A stretch of 64,000 bases of DNA from Candidatus Parcubacteria bacterium (GTDB lineage Bacteria > Patescibacteriota > Minisyncoccia > Minisyncoccales > JAGLUP01): the NCBI GenBank assembly GCA_023134715.1, contig JAGLUP010000002.1, positions 1 to 64,000 on the forward strand, written 5' to 3'. Of this stretch, positions 1 to 7,345 are shown piece after piece (within the stretch, counting starts at the first letter, position 1; every line of letters starts with the position of its first letter). Both the position numbers and the translations under genes were made by a program. The notes beneath the pieces are model-generated. The model ran no database searches. It was not told where the DNA came from and was given only the letters and a program-made list of their open reading frames with translations.

Positions 1-774
1 GAAAGAATTGTAAAAATTCAAACTCTGCAAAAACAAGAAAGCCAATCTACTAAAAACAGTCAGGAATATTATTTAAAATTGACTGAAGTTGAATATCAAA
101 AATCTCTTAAAGAAAAAAAAGAGACAGAAAAAAAAGCGGCTGACATCAGAGCGAGAATTTTTGAATTAATCGGTGTGGCGAAAGCTCCGACATTTGGCGA
201 AGCAGTAGAAATAGCTGAATTTGTAGAAAGCTTCACGGGCGTGGAGCCAGCGCTCTTGCTTGCTATATTAAGTCAAGAATCAGGAATTGGCAGGAATGTA
301 GGGCAGTGTTATTTAAAAAATAAAAAAACAGGAGAGGGAATCAGCATAAAAACTCAAAAAATAATGCCAAGAACAATGAAGCCGAGCAGAGATGTTTCTC
401 CTTTTTTAAAAATTACAAAAGAACTTGGAAGAGATCCTTACGCAACTCCTGTTTCATGTCCAATGAGTTTTGGTTATGGAGGAGCAATGGGTCCGAGCCA
501 ATTTATTCCATCTACTTGGATGATTTTTAAAGAGCAAATCGCAAAGTCAACAGGCGCAACAGCAGATCCTTGGAATATAAAACACGCTTTTCTCGCAACA
601 GGATTATATATAAAAGATTTAGGAGGAGCTTCATCAAATTATTGGAGTCAATGGAGAGCCGCTATGAAATATTTTTCCGGAGCCAGTTGGACAAAATATG
701 AAGAATTCTACGGAAATCAAGTGATGCAAAAAACCAAACAGTTTAGAGAAGACATAAAATCTATAAATAACTAA
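1..774 (+). CDS. Lytic transglycosylase-like protein (5' partial)
   Basis: The frame is open from the first base, so the true start lies outside the window. The N-terminal part is charged and glutamine/lysine-rich, probably a coiled coil. The C-terminal two thirds carry a lysozyme-like fold signature: LLLAILSQESGIG with the likely catalytic Glu, then GGAMGPSQFIPSTW and a late GLYIKDLGG helix. This matches peptidoglycan lytic transglycosylases (SLT/MltB-like) that cleave glycan strands in the cell wall. A signal peptide, if present, would be upstream. The family assignment is by motif; the exact subfamily is inferred. Confidence 0.8.
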   Translation, partial: ERIVKIQTLQKQESQSTKNSQEYYLKLTEVEYQKSLKEKKETEKKAADIRARIFELIGVAKAPTFGEAVEIAEFVESFTGVEPALLLAILSQESGIGRNVGQCYLKNKKTGEGISIKTQKIMPRTMKPSRDVSPFLKITKELGRDPYATPVSCPMSFGYGGAMGPSQFIPSTWMIFKEQIAKSTGATADPWNIKHAFLATGLYIKDLGGASSNYWSQWRAAMKYFSGASWTKYEEFYGNQVMQKTKQFREDIKSINN

Positions 775-805
775 AAATACCACCGATTAATCGGGGTATT
801 TTTAT
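774..805. terminator. Bidirectional intrinsic terminator
   Basis: AAATACC and CCGAT pair with ATCGG and GGTATTT across a short loop, with T runs on both sides. It sits between two convergent genes (transglycosylase and prfA) and can serve both strands. Confidence 0.85.
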
Positions 806-818
806 TTATAAAATATTC

Positions 819-1550
819 TTAGTTTAAATTTTGTTGTAGTTTTTTAATTATTGGGGCTAATTTTCCATTCATAATCGCTTCCATATTATGCCAGCTTTTT
901 TTTATTCGATGATCAGTTATTCTATTCTGGGGGAAATTGTAAGTTCTAATTTTTTCAGCTCTCATTGCCGAACCAATTTGAGACCGTCTTTCTCCTTTCA
1001 GTTCTTTATCTATTTTCTCCTGCTGCTTTTTTAAAATTCTCGCTCCTAAAATAGACAGGGCGTTTTCTTTATTTTGCTGTAAACTTCTCTCTGTTTGAGA
1101 AGTTACCACTACTCCGGTCGGCAAATGAGTAATTCTTATTGCCGTCATTCTTTTATTAACATATTGACCTCCAGCGCCTGAGGCCTTATAGGTTTCAGTT
1201 CTTAAATCTTGAGGACGAATTTGAACTTGAGCTTCTTTTGTTTTAGGAAGAACTGCGACTGAAGCTGTAGAAGTGTGTATTCTTCCTCCTTTTTCAGTAG
1301 CAGGAATGCGCTGAACTCTATGAACGCCAGCTTCATATTTTAAACGCGGCCAAGCGTCTCTGCTTTTCAACTCAAGAGTTATATTTTTATAACCACCCAA
1401 TTCTGACGGATAGGAATCTAAAATCTTTTGCGGCCAATCCTGTGATTGGCCGTATTTGGAATACATTTTAAACAAATCTTGAGCGAATAAAGACGCTTCC
1501 TCTCCGCCAGTTCCAGCCCGAATTTCTATAATTATAGAGTTTGGTGTCAT
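819..1550 (-). CDS. prfA: Peptide chain release factor 1, short form lacking domain 1
   Basis: This is a class I release factor that reads UAA/UAG and releases the nascent chain. The PAT tripeptide that discriminates RF1 from RF2 is at about residues 83-85 and the catalytic GGQ at about 127-129. At 243 residues it is about 110 shorter than usual RF1. The ATG lies two bases after the rpmE stop and the protein begins inside the PCRF domain (EIRAGTGGEEA), so the N-terminal helical domain 1 is missing. The residues after GGQ (YVNKRMTAIR) differ from the usual HVNTTDSAVR. The rpmE-prfA order is the common bacterial one. Confidence 0.9.
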   Translation of the reverse strand: MTPNSIIIEIRAGTGGEEASLFAQDLFKMYSKYGQSQDWPQKILDSYPSELGGYKNITLELKSRDAWPRLKYEAGVHRVQRIPATEKGGRIHTSTASVAVLPKTKEAQVQIRPQDLRTETYKASGAGGQYVNKRMTAIRITHLPTGVVVTSQTERSLQQNKENALSILGARILKKQQEKIDKELKGERRSQIGSAMRAEKIRTYNFPQNRITDHRIKKSWHNMEAIMNGKLAPIIKKLQQNLN

Positions 1551-1552
1551 AA

Positions 1553-1852
1553 TTATTTCTTTTTCTTAGCGAGCCGTTTTTTAAACTTTTCTACTCTTCC
1601 CATTGTATCAATAATTTTCTTTTTTCCAGTATAAAAAGGATGGCATTTTGAACAAATTTCAACCTCTATGATTTCTTTTGTTGAGCCAATACTAAAAACA
1701 TTCCCGCAAGCGCACTTAAACTTAGCGTTATCATAATATTTAGGATGAATATCTTTTTTTTCTTTCACTTCTTCTTTCACTTCTTCTTTCACTTCCTTTT
1801 TGACTTCTTTCTTCACTTCTTTTTTAATTTCTTTTTTAATTTCTTTTTTCAT
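1553..1852 (-). CDS. rpmE: 50S ribosomal protein L31 with charged N-terminal extension
   Basis: The C-terminal 65 residues match zinc-type L31: [16 protein letters not shown], then [13 protein letters not shown] and GRVEKFKKR, with CxC and CxxC zinc ligands. Before this is an insert of about 33 residues made of KKE(I/V) repeats that ordinary 70-residue L31 lacks. I chose the ATG at 1852 over an upstream TTG at 1870. It is followed within two bases by prfA, so the two are probably co-transcribed. Confidence 0.92.
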   Translation of the reverse strand: MKKEIKKEIKKEVKKEVKKEVKEEVKEEVKEKKDIHPKYYDNAKFKCACGNVFSIGSTKEIIEVEICSKCHPFYTGKKKIIDTMGRVEKFKKRLAKKKK

Positions 1853-1899
1853 ACATTCATATCTTACCAAAACTTTTCAAAAAAAGCAATGCCTTGCGC

Positions 1900-1928
1900 T
1901 TGCTTTAAATTTTTGGATATGATATATT
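1900..1928 (+). promoter_or_regulatory. Promoter of rpsB-tsf
   Basis: TTGCTT at 1900-1905 and TATATT at 1923-1928 are separated by 17 bases. The rpsB ATG follows 9 bases later, so the leader would be very short. The spacer between the divergent rpmE and rpsB genes is only 85 bases. Confidence 0.5.
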
Positions 1929-1937
1929 AAAATCATT

Positions 1938-2693
1938 ATGATAGAGAAAATAAAAGAGAAAAAGATTAAAAAAGAAGAAGTTAAAAAACCAAAACTTACC
2001 GCAAAAGCGGAAGATTTTGAAATTAATATTGAGGAAATGGCAAAAGCTGGAGTTTCTTTCGGCCATCAAACATCTAGACTCCATCCTAAAATGGAGCCCT
2101 ATGTTTGCGGTATAAAGAATACCACTCATATTATTGATTTAGAGAAAACAGCCGAGAATTTTAAAAAAGCTTTAGAATATATTCAAAAAATTGTCTCTGA
2201 AGGAAAGGTTCTGCTTTTGGTCGGAACAAAAATTCCAATAAAAGAATTAGTCAAAAAAACAGCAGAAGAATGCGGTATTCCTTATGTTAAAGAAAGATGG
2301 ATTGGGGGCACTTTCACTAATTTTGAAACTATAAAAAAAAGAATTGAATATTATAAGGAAATTGAAAGAAAAAAAGTTGAGGGAGAATTAGAAAAATATA
2401 CAAAAAAAGAGAGAATGGAAATGGAAAAAGAGCTTATAGGTTTTGAAACAAAATTTGGCGGAATCAAAAATATGGGAAAACTGCCGGAAGCTATTTTTGT
2501 TTTAGATATGAAAAAAGATAATATAGCTGTAAAAGAAGCAAGGATAAAAGGAGTAAAAATTGTCGGAATAGTTGATACAAATGTTGACCCTGGCTTAGCT
2601 GATTTTCCTATTCCAGCCAATGATGATTCTGTAAACTCTATAAAATATATATTAAATAAAACAAAGGACGCAATAATAAAAGTAAAAAAATAA
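1938..2693 (+). CDS. rpsB: 30S ribosomal protein S2
   Basis: S2 hallmarks are clear: AGVSFGHQTSRLHPKM, IIDLEKT, VGTKIPIKE, RWIGGTFTNFETIKKR, LPEAIFVLDMKKDNIAVKEA and a final VDTNVDPGLADFPIPANDD. The first 35 residues are a lysine/glutamate-rich extension (KIKEKKIKKEEVKK) not found in typical S2. Start is the first ATG after a strong -10-like sequence. The next gene, tsf, starts two bases after the stop, the usual rpsB-tsf pair. Confidence 0.95.
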   Translation: MIEKIKEKKIKKEEVKKPKLTAKAEDFEINIEEMAKAGVSFGHQTSRLHPKMEPYVCGIKNTTHIIDLEKTAENFKKALEYIQKIVSEGKVLLLVGTKIPIKELVKKTAEECGIPYVKERWIGGTFTNFETIKKRIEYYKEIERKKVEGELEKYTKKERMEMEKELIGFETKFGGIKNMGKLPEAIFVLDMKKDNIAVKEARIKGVKIVGIVDTNVDPGLADFPIPANDDSVNSIKYILNKTKDAIIKVKK

Positions 2694-2694
2694 T

Positions 2695-3279
2695 ATGCCA
2701 AATATTGATGAAGTTAAACAACTCAGAGAAGAAACCGGAGTTTCAATAACTGAATGCCAAAAAGCCCTGAAAGAGGCAAATAATGATTTAGAAAAAGCAA
2801 AAGAGGTTTTAAGAAAATGGGGCAAAAAATTAGCTGAAAAAAAATCTTCTCGGGAAGCCAAAGACGGCTTAATTGAAATATATATCCATCCAAACCAAAA
2901 AATTGGAGTAATGCTTGATATTCGTTGTGAAACAGATTTCGTGAAAAAATCAGAACAATTTAAAAAATTAGCCCATGACTTAACCTTGCAAATTGCCGGA
3001 ATGAAGCCCTCTTATGTAAAGCCAGAAGATGTGCCCGAAGAAATAGTGGACAAAGAGCGAGAAATCTACAAAGAGCAATTTTCTAAGAGCGACAAACCGG
3101 AAAAAATAATAAAAGAAATTCTTGAAGGAAAAATCAAAAAATACTTAGAAGAAATTTGTCTTGTTTCTCAGCCATTTGTTAAAAATCCAGATAAAACTAT
3201 TCAAGATTTAATAAATGACGCTATTGCAAAGCTTGGAGAAAATATCATAGTAAAACGATTTACTCGTTATGAAATTTAA
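2695..3279 (+). CDS. tsf: Translation elongation factor Ts
   Basis: Guanine-nucleotide exchange factor for EF-Tu. The N-terminal UBA-like module (VKQLREETGVSITECQKAL) is followed by the conserved RCETDFVKKSEQF and a C-terminal core ending in NIIVKRFTRYEI. At 194 residues it is a short bacterial type. It follows rpsB directly and is followed two bases later by a small membrane protein gene, so it is in one operon. Confidence 0.95.
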   Translation: MPNIDEVKQLREETGVSITECQKALKEANNDLEKAKEVLRKWGKKLAEKKSSREAKDGLIEIYIHPNQKIGVMLDIRCETDFVKKSEQFKKLAHDLTLQIAGMKPSYVKPEDVPEEIVDKEREIYKEQFSKSDKPEKIIKEILEGKIKKYLEEICLVSQPFVKNPDKTIQDLINDAIAKLGENIIVKRFTRYEI

Positions 3280-3281
3280 AT

Positions 3282-3659
3282 ATGTACGAAGCTATAGCTA
3301 AAATAATTTTATTTAGCAGCACATTTGGAATGGGAATAATTTTAGTTAAAAAAATTCCAATTTTAGCTTCTTTACCAGAACAAACTGAAAAACCTTTTTC
3401 TTTGAAAATATTATTTCTGGACACAGAAGAAAAAATTAAAAATTTTCATTTTGTTAAGTCATTTTCTTTGGAAAAATTTTTACAAAAGCTTCTTTTAAAA
3501 TTTAAATTCTTAGCCCTAAAAACCGACGAATTAACCAGTAAATGGATTATAACTCTTCATTCTCGGTCAATTAAAAGAAAAAATAATCTATCAGATGATT
3601 ATTGGATTAAAATCAAAAAAAAGAAAGGCCTAAAAGGTAAAAAAATAACGGTTAAGTAG
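3282..3659 (+). CDS. Hypothetical membrane-anchored protein
   Basis: Unrecognised 125-residue protein. A hydrophobic segment near the N-terminus (IAKIILFSSTFGMGIILV) suggests one membrane anchor. The rest is lysine-rich, ending in a strongly basic tail (KIKKKKGLKGKKITVK). It starts two bases after tsf and is presumably co-transcribed; the basic tail could contact nucleic acid or ribosomes, but that is a guess. Confidence 0.6.
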   Translation: MYEAIAKIILFSSTFGMGIILVKKIPILASLPEQTEKPFSLKILFLDTEEKIKNFHFVKSFSLEKFLQKLLLKFKFLALKTDELTSKWIITLHSRSIKRKNNLSDDYWIKIKKKKGLKGKKITVK

Positions 3660-3674
3660 GGAGCTATTGTTTAT

Positions 3675-3746
3675 GCCAGCATAGCTCAGTGGCAGAGCAA
3701 CTGTTTTGTAAACAGTAGGTCGCGGGTTCAAATCCTGCTGCTGGCT
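3675..3746 (+). tRNA. tRNA-Thr (anticodon TGT)
   Basis: The 7-bp acceptor GCCAGCA/TGCTGGC, D arm, anticodon stem ACTGT/ACAGT with loop TTTGTAA (anticodon TGT, reads ACA) and T arm GCGGG/CCTGC all fold. The 3' CCA is not encoded. The next promoter's -35 starts at the last base of the tRNA. Confidence 0.93.
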
Positions 3747-3773
3747 TGACAAATTTTTAAAAAATGGTATTAT
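3746..3773 (+). promoter_or_regulatory. Promoter of the KH-protein gene
   Basis: TTGACA (3746-3751) and TATTAT (3768-3773) with a 16-base spacer. The leader of about 60 bases contains the decamer AAAAGGTCGA, also seen upstream of two TasA-like genes. Confidence 0.65.
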
Positions 3774-3841
3774 AAGTAATAATTGAAAGAAAAGGTCGAT
3801 ATATTGTAATTAATAAATAGATAAATTCAAAGAAAGATAAT

Positions 3842-4177
3842 ATGGCAAAAGATACAGATAAAGAATTTCTTGAGTACATTATTAAAGCTTTAGTTGATCA
3901 CCCGGAAGATGTAAAAGTTGACAGAAAAGTTGACGAAATGGGAGTTTTGCTTTCTTTAAGCATAAATTCTGAAGACATGGGACAGGTGATTGGAAGACAA
4001 GGAGCAACTGCTCGCTCAATTCGAAATTTAGTTCGAATTGTTGGTCTTAAAAATCACGCTCGAGTTAACCTAAAAATTGAGGAACCAGAAGGTGGCCGAG
4101 CAGCTCCTAAAGCTAGTACCGGAGAAAAAACCCCTGAAAAAGGAATTTCAGAGGGATTAGACGATCTTAAACTGTAG
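3842..4177 (+). CDS. khpA: KH-domain RNA-binding protein (KhpA/YlqC-like)
   Basis: Residues 1-77 match the single-KH-domain family: FLEYIIKALVDHPEDVKVD, then the GxxG loop in GQVIGRQGATARSIRNLV. The family binds RNA broadly and often sits between rpsP and trmD. Here trmD is the next gene but rpsP is absent. A 30-residue Gly/Ala/Glu-rich tail extends beyond the usual 76-80 residue length. A terminator separates it from trmD. Confidence 0.85.
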   Translation: MAKDTDKEFLEYIIKALVDHPEDVKVDRKVDEMGVLLSLSINSEDMGQVIGRQGATARSIRNLVRIVGLKNHARVNLKIEEPEGGRAAPKASTGEKTPEKGISEGLDDLKL

Positions 4178-4198
4178 ACCTTGGTTTACAGATTAAAG

Positions 4199-4234
4199 AA
4201 AACCGTGCTATTATGTTAAATAGCGCGGTTTTTG
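4199..4234 (+). terminator. Intrinsic terminator after khpA
   Basis: ACCGTGCTATT pairs with AATAGCGCGGT over a six-base loop, followed by five T. Confidence 0.9.
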
Positions 4235-4252
4235 TTTAAGATATAATTAAAT

Positions 4253-4921
4253 ATGATTAAATTTGATATTATTACAATATTTCCAGAAATTTTTAACTCT
4301 TATTTTAATGAGAGCATAATTAAGCGCGCTCAAAAAAAGAAGCTAATTAAAATTAATATTCATAATCTTAGAGATTTTACTGTTGACAAGCATAAAACAG
4401 TTGATGACCGGCCTTACAGCGGGGGAGCAGGAATGGTATTTAAGGTTGAACCAATCTATAAAGCGGTTAAGAAAATAAAAACAAAAAGTAAAAAGCAAAA
4501 CACAAAAGTAATTTTATTTTCAGCTAAAGGAAAAAAATTTAATCAAAAAATCGCTAAAAAGTTTTCAAAATTTAATCAGATTATTTTGATTTGCGGCCGC
4601 TACGAAGGCGTTGACGAAAGAGTGGTTAAATATATTGCTGATGAAGAAATATCAATAGGCGAGTATGTTTTAACCGGCGGAGAACTGCCGGCAATGGTTG
4701 TAGTTGACACGGTGAGCCGACTAATCCCTGATGTAATTAAACCAGAATCCTTAAAACAAGAATCTTTTTCAGATTTTTTAGAATATCCGCAATATACAAG
4801 GCCTGAAATTTTTTTGTCTAAAAAAAGTGTAAAGTGGAGAGTTCCAAAAATTTTATTGTCAGGCGACCATAAAAAAATAGAGCAATGGCGCAAAAAACAT
4901 CAAAAAGCAATTGCCAAATAA
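4253..4921 (+). CDS. trmD: tRNA (guanine37-N1)-methyltransferase
   Basis: SPOUT-family enzyme that methylates G37 of tRNAs to prevent frameshifting. Visible family features are [23 protein letters not shown], the trefoil-knot region [12 protein letters not shown] and [19 protein letters not shown], and the C-terminal [10 protein letters not shown]. Length 222 residues is close to the usual 230-250. Start is the ATG at 4253 after an AT-rich -10-like stretch. Confidence 0.96.
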   Translation: MIKFDIITIFPEIFNSYFNESIIKRAQKKKLIKINIHNLRDFTVDKHKTVDDRPYSGGAGMVFKVEPIYKAVKKIKTKSKKQNTKVILFSAKGKKFNQKIAKKFSKFNQIILICGRYEGVDERVVKYIADEEISIGEYVLTGGELPAMVVVDTVSRLIPDVIKPESLKQESFSDFLEYPQYTRPEIFLSKKSVKWRVPKILLSGDHKKIEQWRKKHQKAIAK

Positions 4922-4951
4922 TTATTTTATGGTATGATAAGTCATTATCAG

Positions 4952-5035
4952 GGGTGCGTAGTCCCATAGGGGGTGGGATCGGTCTGTAAAACCGCTGTCT
5001 TTTAGGCCCCGTCGGTTCGACTCCGACCGCACCCA
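4952..5035 (+). tRNA. tRNA-Tyr (anticodon GTA)
   Basis: A class II tRNA with long variable arm. Acceptor GGGTGCG/CGCACCC, anticodon loop CTGTAAA (anticodon GTA) on a CGGT/ACCG stem, T arm GTCGG/CCGAC. The 3' CCA is not encoded. It lies 30 bases after trmD. Confidence 0.93.
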
Positions 5036-5045
5036 AAATAGGGTT

Positions 5046-5117
5046 GCCGATGTAGCTCAGCGGTAGAGCAACTCCATGGTAAGGAGTAGGTCGTCGGTTC
5101 AAGTCCGACCATCGGCT
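5046..5117 (+). tRNA. tRNA-Thr (anticodon GGT)
   Basis: Acceptor GCCGATG/CATCGGC; anticodon stem CTCC/GGAG with loop ATGGTAA (anticodon GGT, reads ACC/ACT); T arm GTCGG/CCGAC. No encoded CCA. It lies ten bases after tRNA-Tyr and just before rpmG. Confidence 0.93.
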
Positions 5118-5145
5118 CACCGAAGTTATTCATAATTTTAAAACT

Positions 5146-5319
5146 ATGGCAAAATCAAAAAAGAAACCATTTATAAAATTGCGCTGTGAAAAGTGCAAAA
5201 GAATAAATTATTTTACCCAGAAGTCAAAGGGTCAACTTTCAGTTGAAAAAAAATTGGAATTGAAAAAATTCTGCAAGTGGTGCCGCAAGCACACTTTGCA
5301 TAAAGAAATGAAGAGGTAA
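5146..5319 (+). CDS. rpmG: 50S ribosomal protein L33
   Basis: A 57-residue basic protein: [17 protein letters not shown], then NYFTQKSK and ending [17 protein letters not shown]. The CxxC...CxxC zinc motif and the FCxxCRKHTxHKE signature identify L33. It follows two tRNA genes and is 4 bases from the next start codon. A tRNA-rpmG arrangement is common in bacteria. Confidence 0.95.
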   Translation: MAKSKKKPFIKLRCEKCKRINYFTQKSKGQLSVEKKLELKKFCKWCRKHTLHKEMKR

Positions 5320-5323
5320 ACTT

Positions 5324-5899
5324 ATGAAAAAAACATCTTCAATTGTTAATTTTTTATTTGAAATAGCGAGCTTGAGAAGGATATTCAGGTCTCAATGTCA
5401 AATGATTGAAAAAACCAGCGATAACATCTCTGACCATAGTTTTCGCGTTGCTATAATTGGAATGATTTTAGCAAAATTAGAAAAAGCAGACGAAAATAAG
5501 ATTATGAAAATGTGTCTTTTTCACGATATAGCGGAAGCCAGAACAGGAGACGCTAATTTTGTTAATAAATTTTACGCAAAATTAGATGAAGAACAAGCGC
5601 TCAAAGACCAGCTTGAAAACATTCCTAATTCTTCAGGAATTATTTCTTTATTTAAAGAATACGAACAAAGAAAAACCAAAGAATCTTTAATAGCTAAAGA
5701 CGCTGATATTTTAGACCAAATGATTCTTCAGCAGGAATATTTTTCTAATGATGGAAAAAATAGAAAAACCTGGCAGGTTTTTTCAAAAAAGAAACTCAAT
5801 ACAAAATCTGCTAAAGAAATAGCAGAATCTATTGAAAAAACAAATCCTCTTCAATGGATTTATTCCATAGCAGATAAAAACAAAGTTGACTATAAATAA
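5324..5899 (+). CDS. HD-domain 5'-nucleotidase-like hydrolase (YfbR/HDDC2 type)
   Basis: The metal-binding HD signature is present: H38 in SDHSFRVAII, the HD pair in CLFHDIAEARTGD, and a late D in AKDADILDQMI. This matches the HDDC2/YfbR branch of metal-dependent phosphohydrolases, which dephosphorylate deoxynucleoside 5'-monophosphates. Substrate is inferred from family only. It starts four bases after rpmG, suggesting one transcript. Confidence 0.8.
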   Translation: MKKTSSIVNFLFEIASLRRIFRSQCQMIEKTSDNISDHSFRVAIIGMILAKLEKADENKIMKMCLFHDIAEARTGDANFVNKFYAKLDEEQALKDQLENIPNSSGIISLFKEYEQRKTKESLIAKDADILDQMILQQEYFSNDGKNRKTWQVFSKKKLNTKSAKEIAESIEKTNPLQWIYSIADKNKVDYK

Positions 5900-5908
5900 T
5901 CTAAATAT

Positions 5909-5983
5909 GGGGGTGTGGTGTTAATGGTAGCACAATGGTCTCCAAAACCATTAGTTCGGGTTCAAATCCTGGCACCCCTGCCA
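5909..5983 (+). tRNA. tRNA-Trp (anticodon CCA), 3' CCA encoded
   Basis: Acceptor GGGGGTG/CACCCCT with a terminal G-T pair, anticodon stem ATGGT/ACCAT with loop CTCCAAA (anticodon CCA), T arm GGG/CCT. The discriminator G is followed by a genomic CCA, unlike the other four tRNAs here. Confidence 0.93.
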
Positions 5984-5988
5984 TAAAA

Positions 5989-6336
5989 ATGAAAATAAAA
6001 ATTATCAAAGATTCAATTAGTAAGGAAGAACTTAAACAAATTGCGGAAAAACAATTTGGAGATTTTGTCAAAGCAGTAGTTGATATAGAACAAGAAATTA
6101 TGGCAATTGGCGGAGAGCTTCACGCTGACGGAGAAGTTGAGCTTATGGAAGCAGAAAGTTCAAAACGCGAATACACCTGGGGTATTAATCTTTATCCTGA
6201 AATAACCAACGAAGATTGGATTGAGTTTGATTCTGTAATTAATCTAAAACCATCTTTTGGAAATCGTTCCCGAGGAGTTGATAATTCTGAAATTCAGCAA
6301 AAAATTAGAAATATTGTAGAAAAATTAATAAAATGA
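5989..6336 (+). CDS. DUF5674 family protein
   Basis: 115 residues starting at the ATG just after tRNA-Trp; a longer frame into the tRNA is not credible. Conserved segments recognised are FGDFVKAVVDIEQEIMAIGGELHADGE, WGINLYPE and WIEFDSVINLKPSFGNRSRGV. I recognise this as a small conserved family seen in CPR genomes, without known function. It overlaps the next gene by four bases (ATGA). Confidence 0.75.
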   Translation: MKIKIIKDSISKEELKQIAEKQFGDFVKAVVDIEQEIMAIGGELHADGEVELMEAESSKREYTWGINLYPEITNEDWIEFDSVINLKPSFGNRSRGVDNSEIQQKIRNIVEKLIK

Positions 6337-6662
6337 GAAAATTTTTTCATAAAGAATTAGCAGAAGGGAAATGGTTTGAACTTTCTTTGGCAGAACAACT
6401 ATCAAACATAGGAAGCGAAGTGAATAGAACAAGCAAATGGCAGAATAAAAACGAAAAGCTTTTTCAAAACGCGGCTGAACGGGCATTAGAACTTTTTGAC
6501 TTAACGCTTGAAGACGCTCGCTGGCGCGGCCGTCTTCGGGAAATCGGAAGATTGCGAGAAATATTTTGCGACGCTCTTCTTGGAGGAAAAAACTACAAAA
6601 GCTCTTTTAAAGATCTTGAGCATTATTTTTTACAATTTACATTTCTTGCTCAAAACTATTGA
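6333..6662 (+). CDS. Hypothetical protein coupled to DUF5674
   Basis: A 109-residue, probably all-helical protein with tryptophan- and arginine-rich middle (EDARWRGRLREIGRLREIFCDALLG). No family recognised. It overlaps the DUF5674 gene by four bases, indicating translational coupling. Its TGA stop lies inside the -35 box (TTGACA) of the following cassette-type promoter. Confidence 0.65.
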   Translation: MRKFFHKELAEGKWFELSLAEQLSNIGSEVNRTSKWQNKNEKLFQNAAERALELFDLTLEDARWRGRLREIGRLREIFCDALLGGKNYKSSFKDLEHYFLQFTFLAQNY

Positions 6663-6961
6663 CATTTTTTCACTTTATGGTATAATTAAAAATGTTAAGG
6701 AGAGAGATACCGATTTTAATTATTCACGAAAAACAGACCTCTCCTTTAGACGTCTGTTTTTCTTTATTGACAGTTCTTTAGAAAAACAAAATAAAAAGAA
6801 AGAGAAAACAGTCGGGGAAGTCATCCCCGTCCCCGTGGAATATTCTCCTGCTGATTGAGGTTCTAATAATCGCAAATTTTGACAAATATTGACACGAATT
6901 TAGGCGAATTTTGGAATTTCAATCGGCAGGAGAATAATATTATTCTCCTCCGGAGGTAAAA
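6659..6961 (+). promoter_or_regulatory. Cassette leader A: promoter, attenuator hairpin, boxA-like motif, RBS hairpin
   Basis: TTGACA (6659-6664) and TATAAT (6681-6686), 16-base spacer. AAGGAGAG (6697-6704) is perfectly complementary to CTCTCCTT (6739-6746) in the loop of a 10-bp hairpin, AAAAACAGAC (6729-6738) with GTCTGTTTTT (6752-6761), which resembles an intrinsic terminator. AGTTCTTTA (6772-6780) resembles boxA. A purine tract AAAAAGAAAGAGAAAA follows. A 16-bp stem (6842-6857 with 6920-6935) ends just before the GGAGG ribosome site. The same parts recur at 54516, 59317, 61417, 61772 and 62555. The regulatory mechanism is inferred. Confidence 0.75.
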
Positions 6962-7342
6962 ATGGCCAGTATGGAAAAAGTTAAAAAATTTTTAGAGGTA
7001 AGTGAATCAAGGAAGCAATACGTCCTTATAGTTGAACATATGATAACACAAATAAGGACAGAAATTGGAAATGAAGAGGTGCTCGACAAATTTAGCGAAG
7101 TAATGAACGCGGTGGGTGTCAAAATAATGGATGCAATTGAAAAAATTTATGCCGATTTATTCTCAGATGAAGAAATTGACGAACTAATTCTTTTGCATTC
7201 TAGTCCGATGGCTATTCGTTCTCGTGAACTTCAGCCAAAGATTTTAGAAAAAATCGGGCTTATCAGTAGTGCCATTATTGACGAGGAAATAGAAAAAGCG
7301 TTTGCTGACGGAAAAGCAGAAAAACCATTTGTTGGCGAATAA
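6962..7342 (+). CDS. Small DUF2059-like protein (cassette gene A)
   Basis: 126 residues, soluble, without signal peptide. The C-terminal half, ending in YADLFSDEEIDELILLHSSP and then RELQPKILEKIG, resembles the DUF2059 pattern (FSxEEIxELIxFYxSPxG). Function unknown. A strong GGAGG lies six bases before the ATG. It is the gene carried by the first of the repeated leader/3'-hairpin units. The DUF2059 link is a weak motif-level call. Confidence 0.6.
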   Translation: MASMEKVKKFLEVSESRKQYVLIVEHMITQIRTEIGNEEVLDKFSEVMNAVGVKIMDAIEKIYADLFSDEEIDELILLHSSPMAIRSRELQPKILEKIGLISSAIIDEEIEKAFADGKAEKPFVGE

Positions 7343-7345
7343 ATC

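Noticed and set aside
1745-1930. Phenylalanine-rich + strand frame opposite rpmE
   Set aside because: Mirror image of the lysine/glutamate codons of the L31 extension; no start context.
4818-5120. Open frame on the minus strand across tRNA-Tyr and tRNA-Thr
   Set aside because: It is antisense to two well-folded tRNAs and the trmD end; the peptide only reflects the tRNA sequences.
6508-6858. Long frame through cassette leader A
   Set aside because: It begins inside the preceding gene and runs through the promoter and hairpins, which are conserved as RNA and not as protein in the other leaders.
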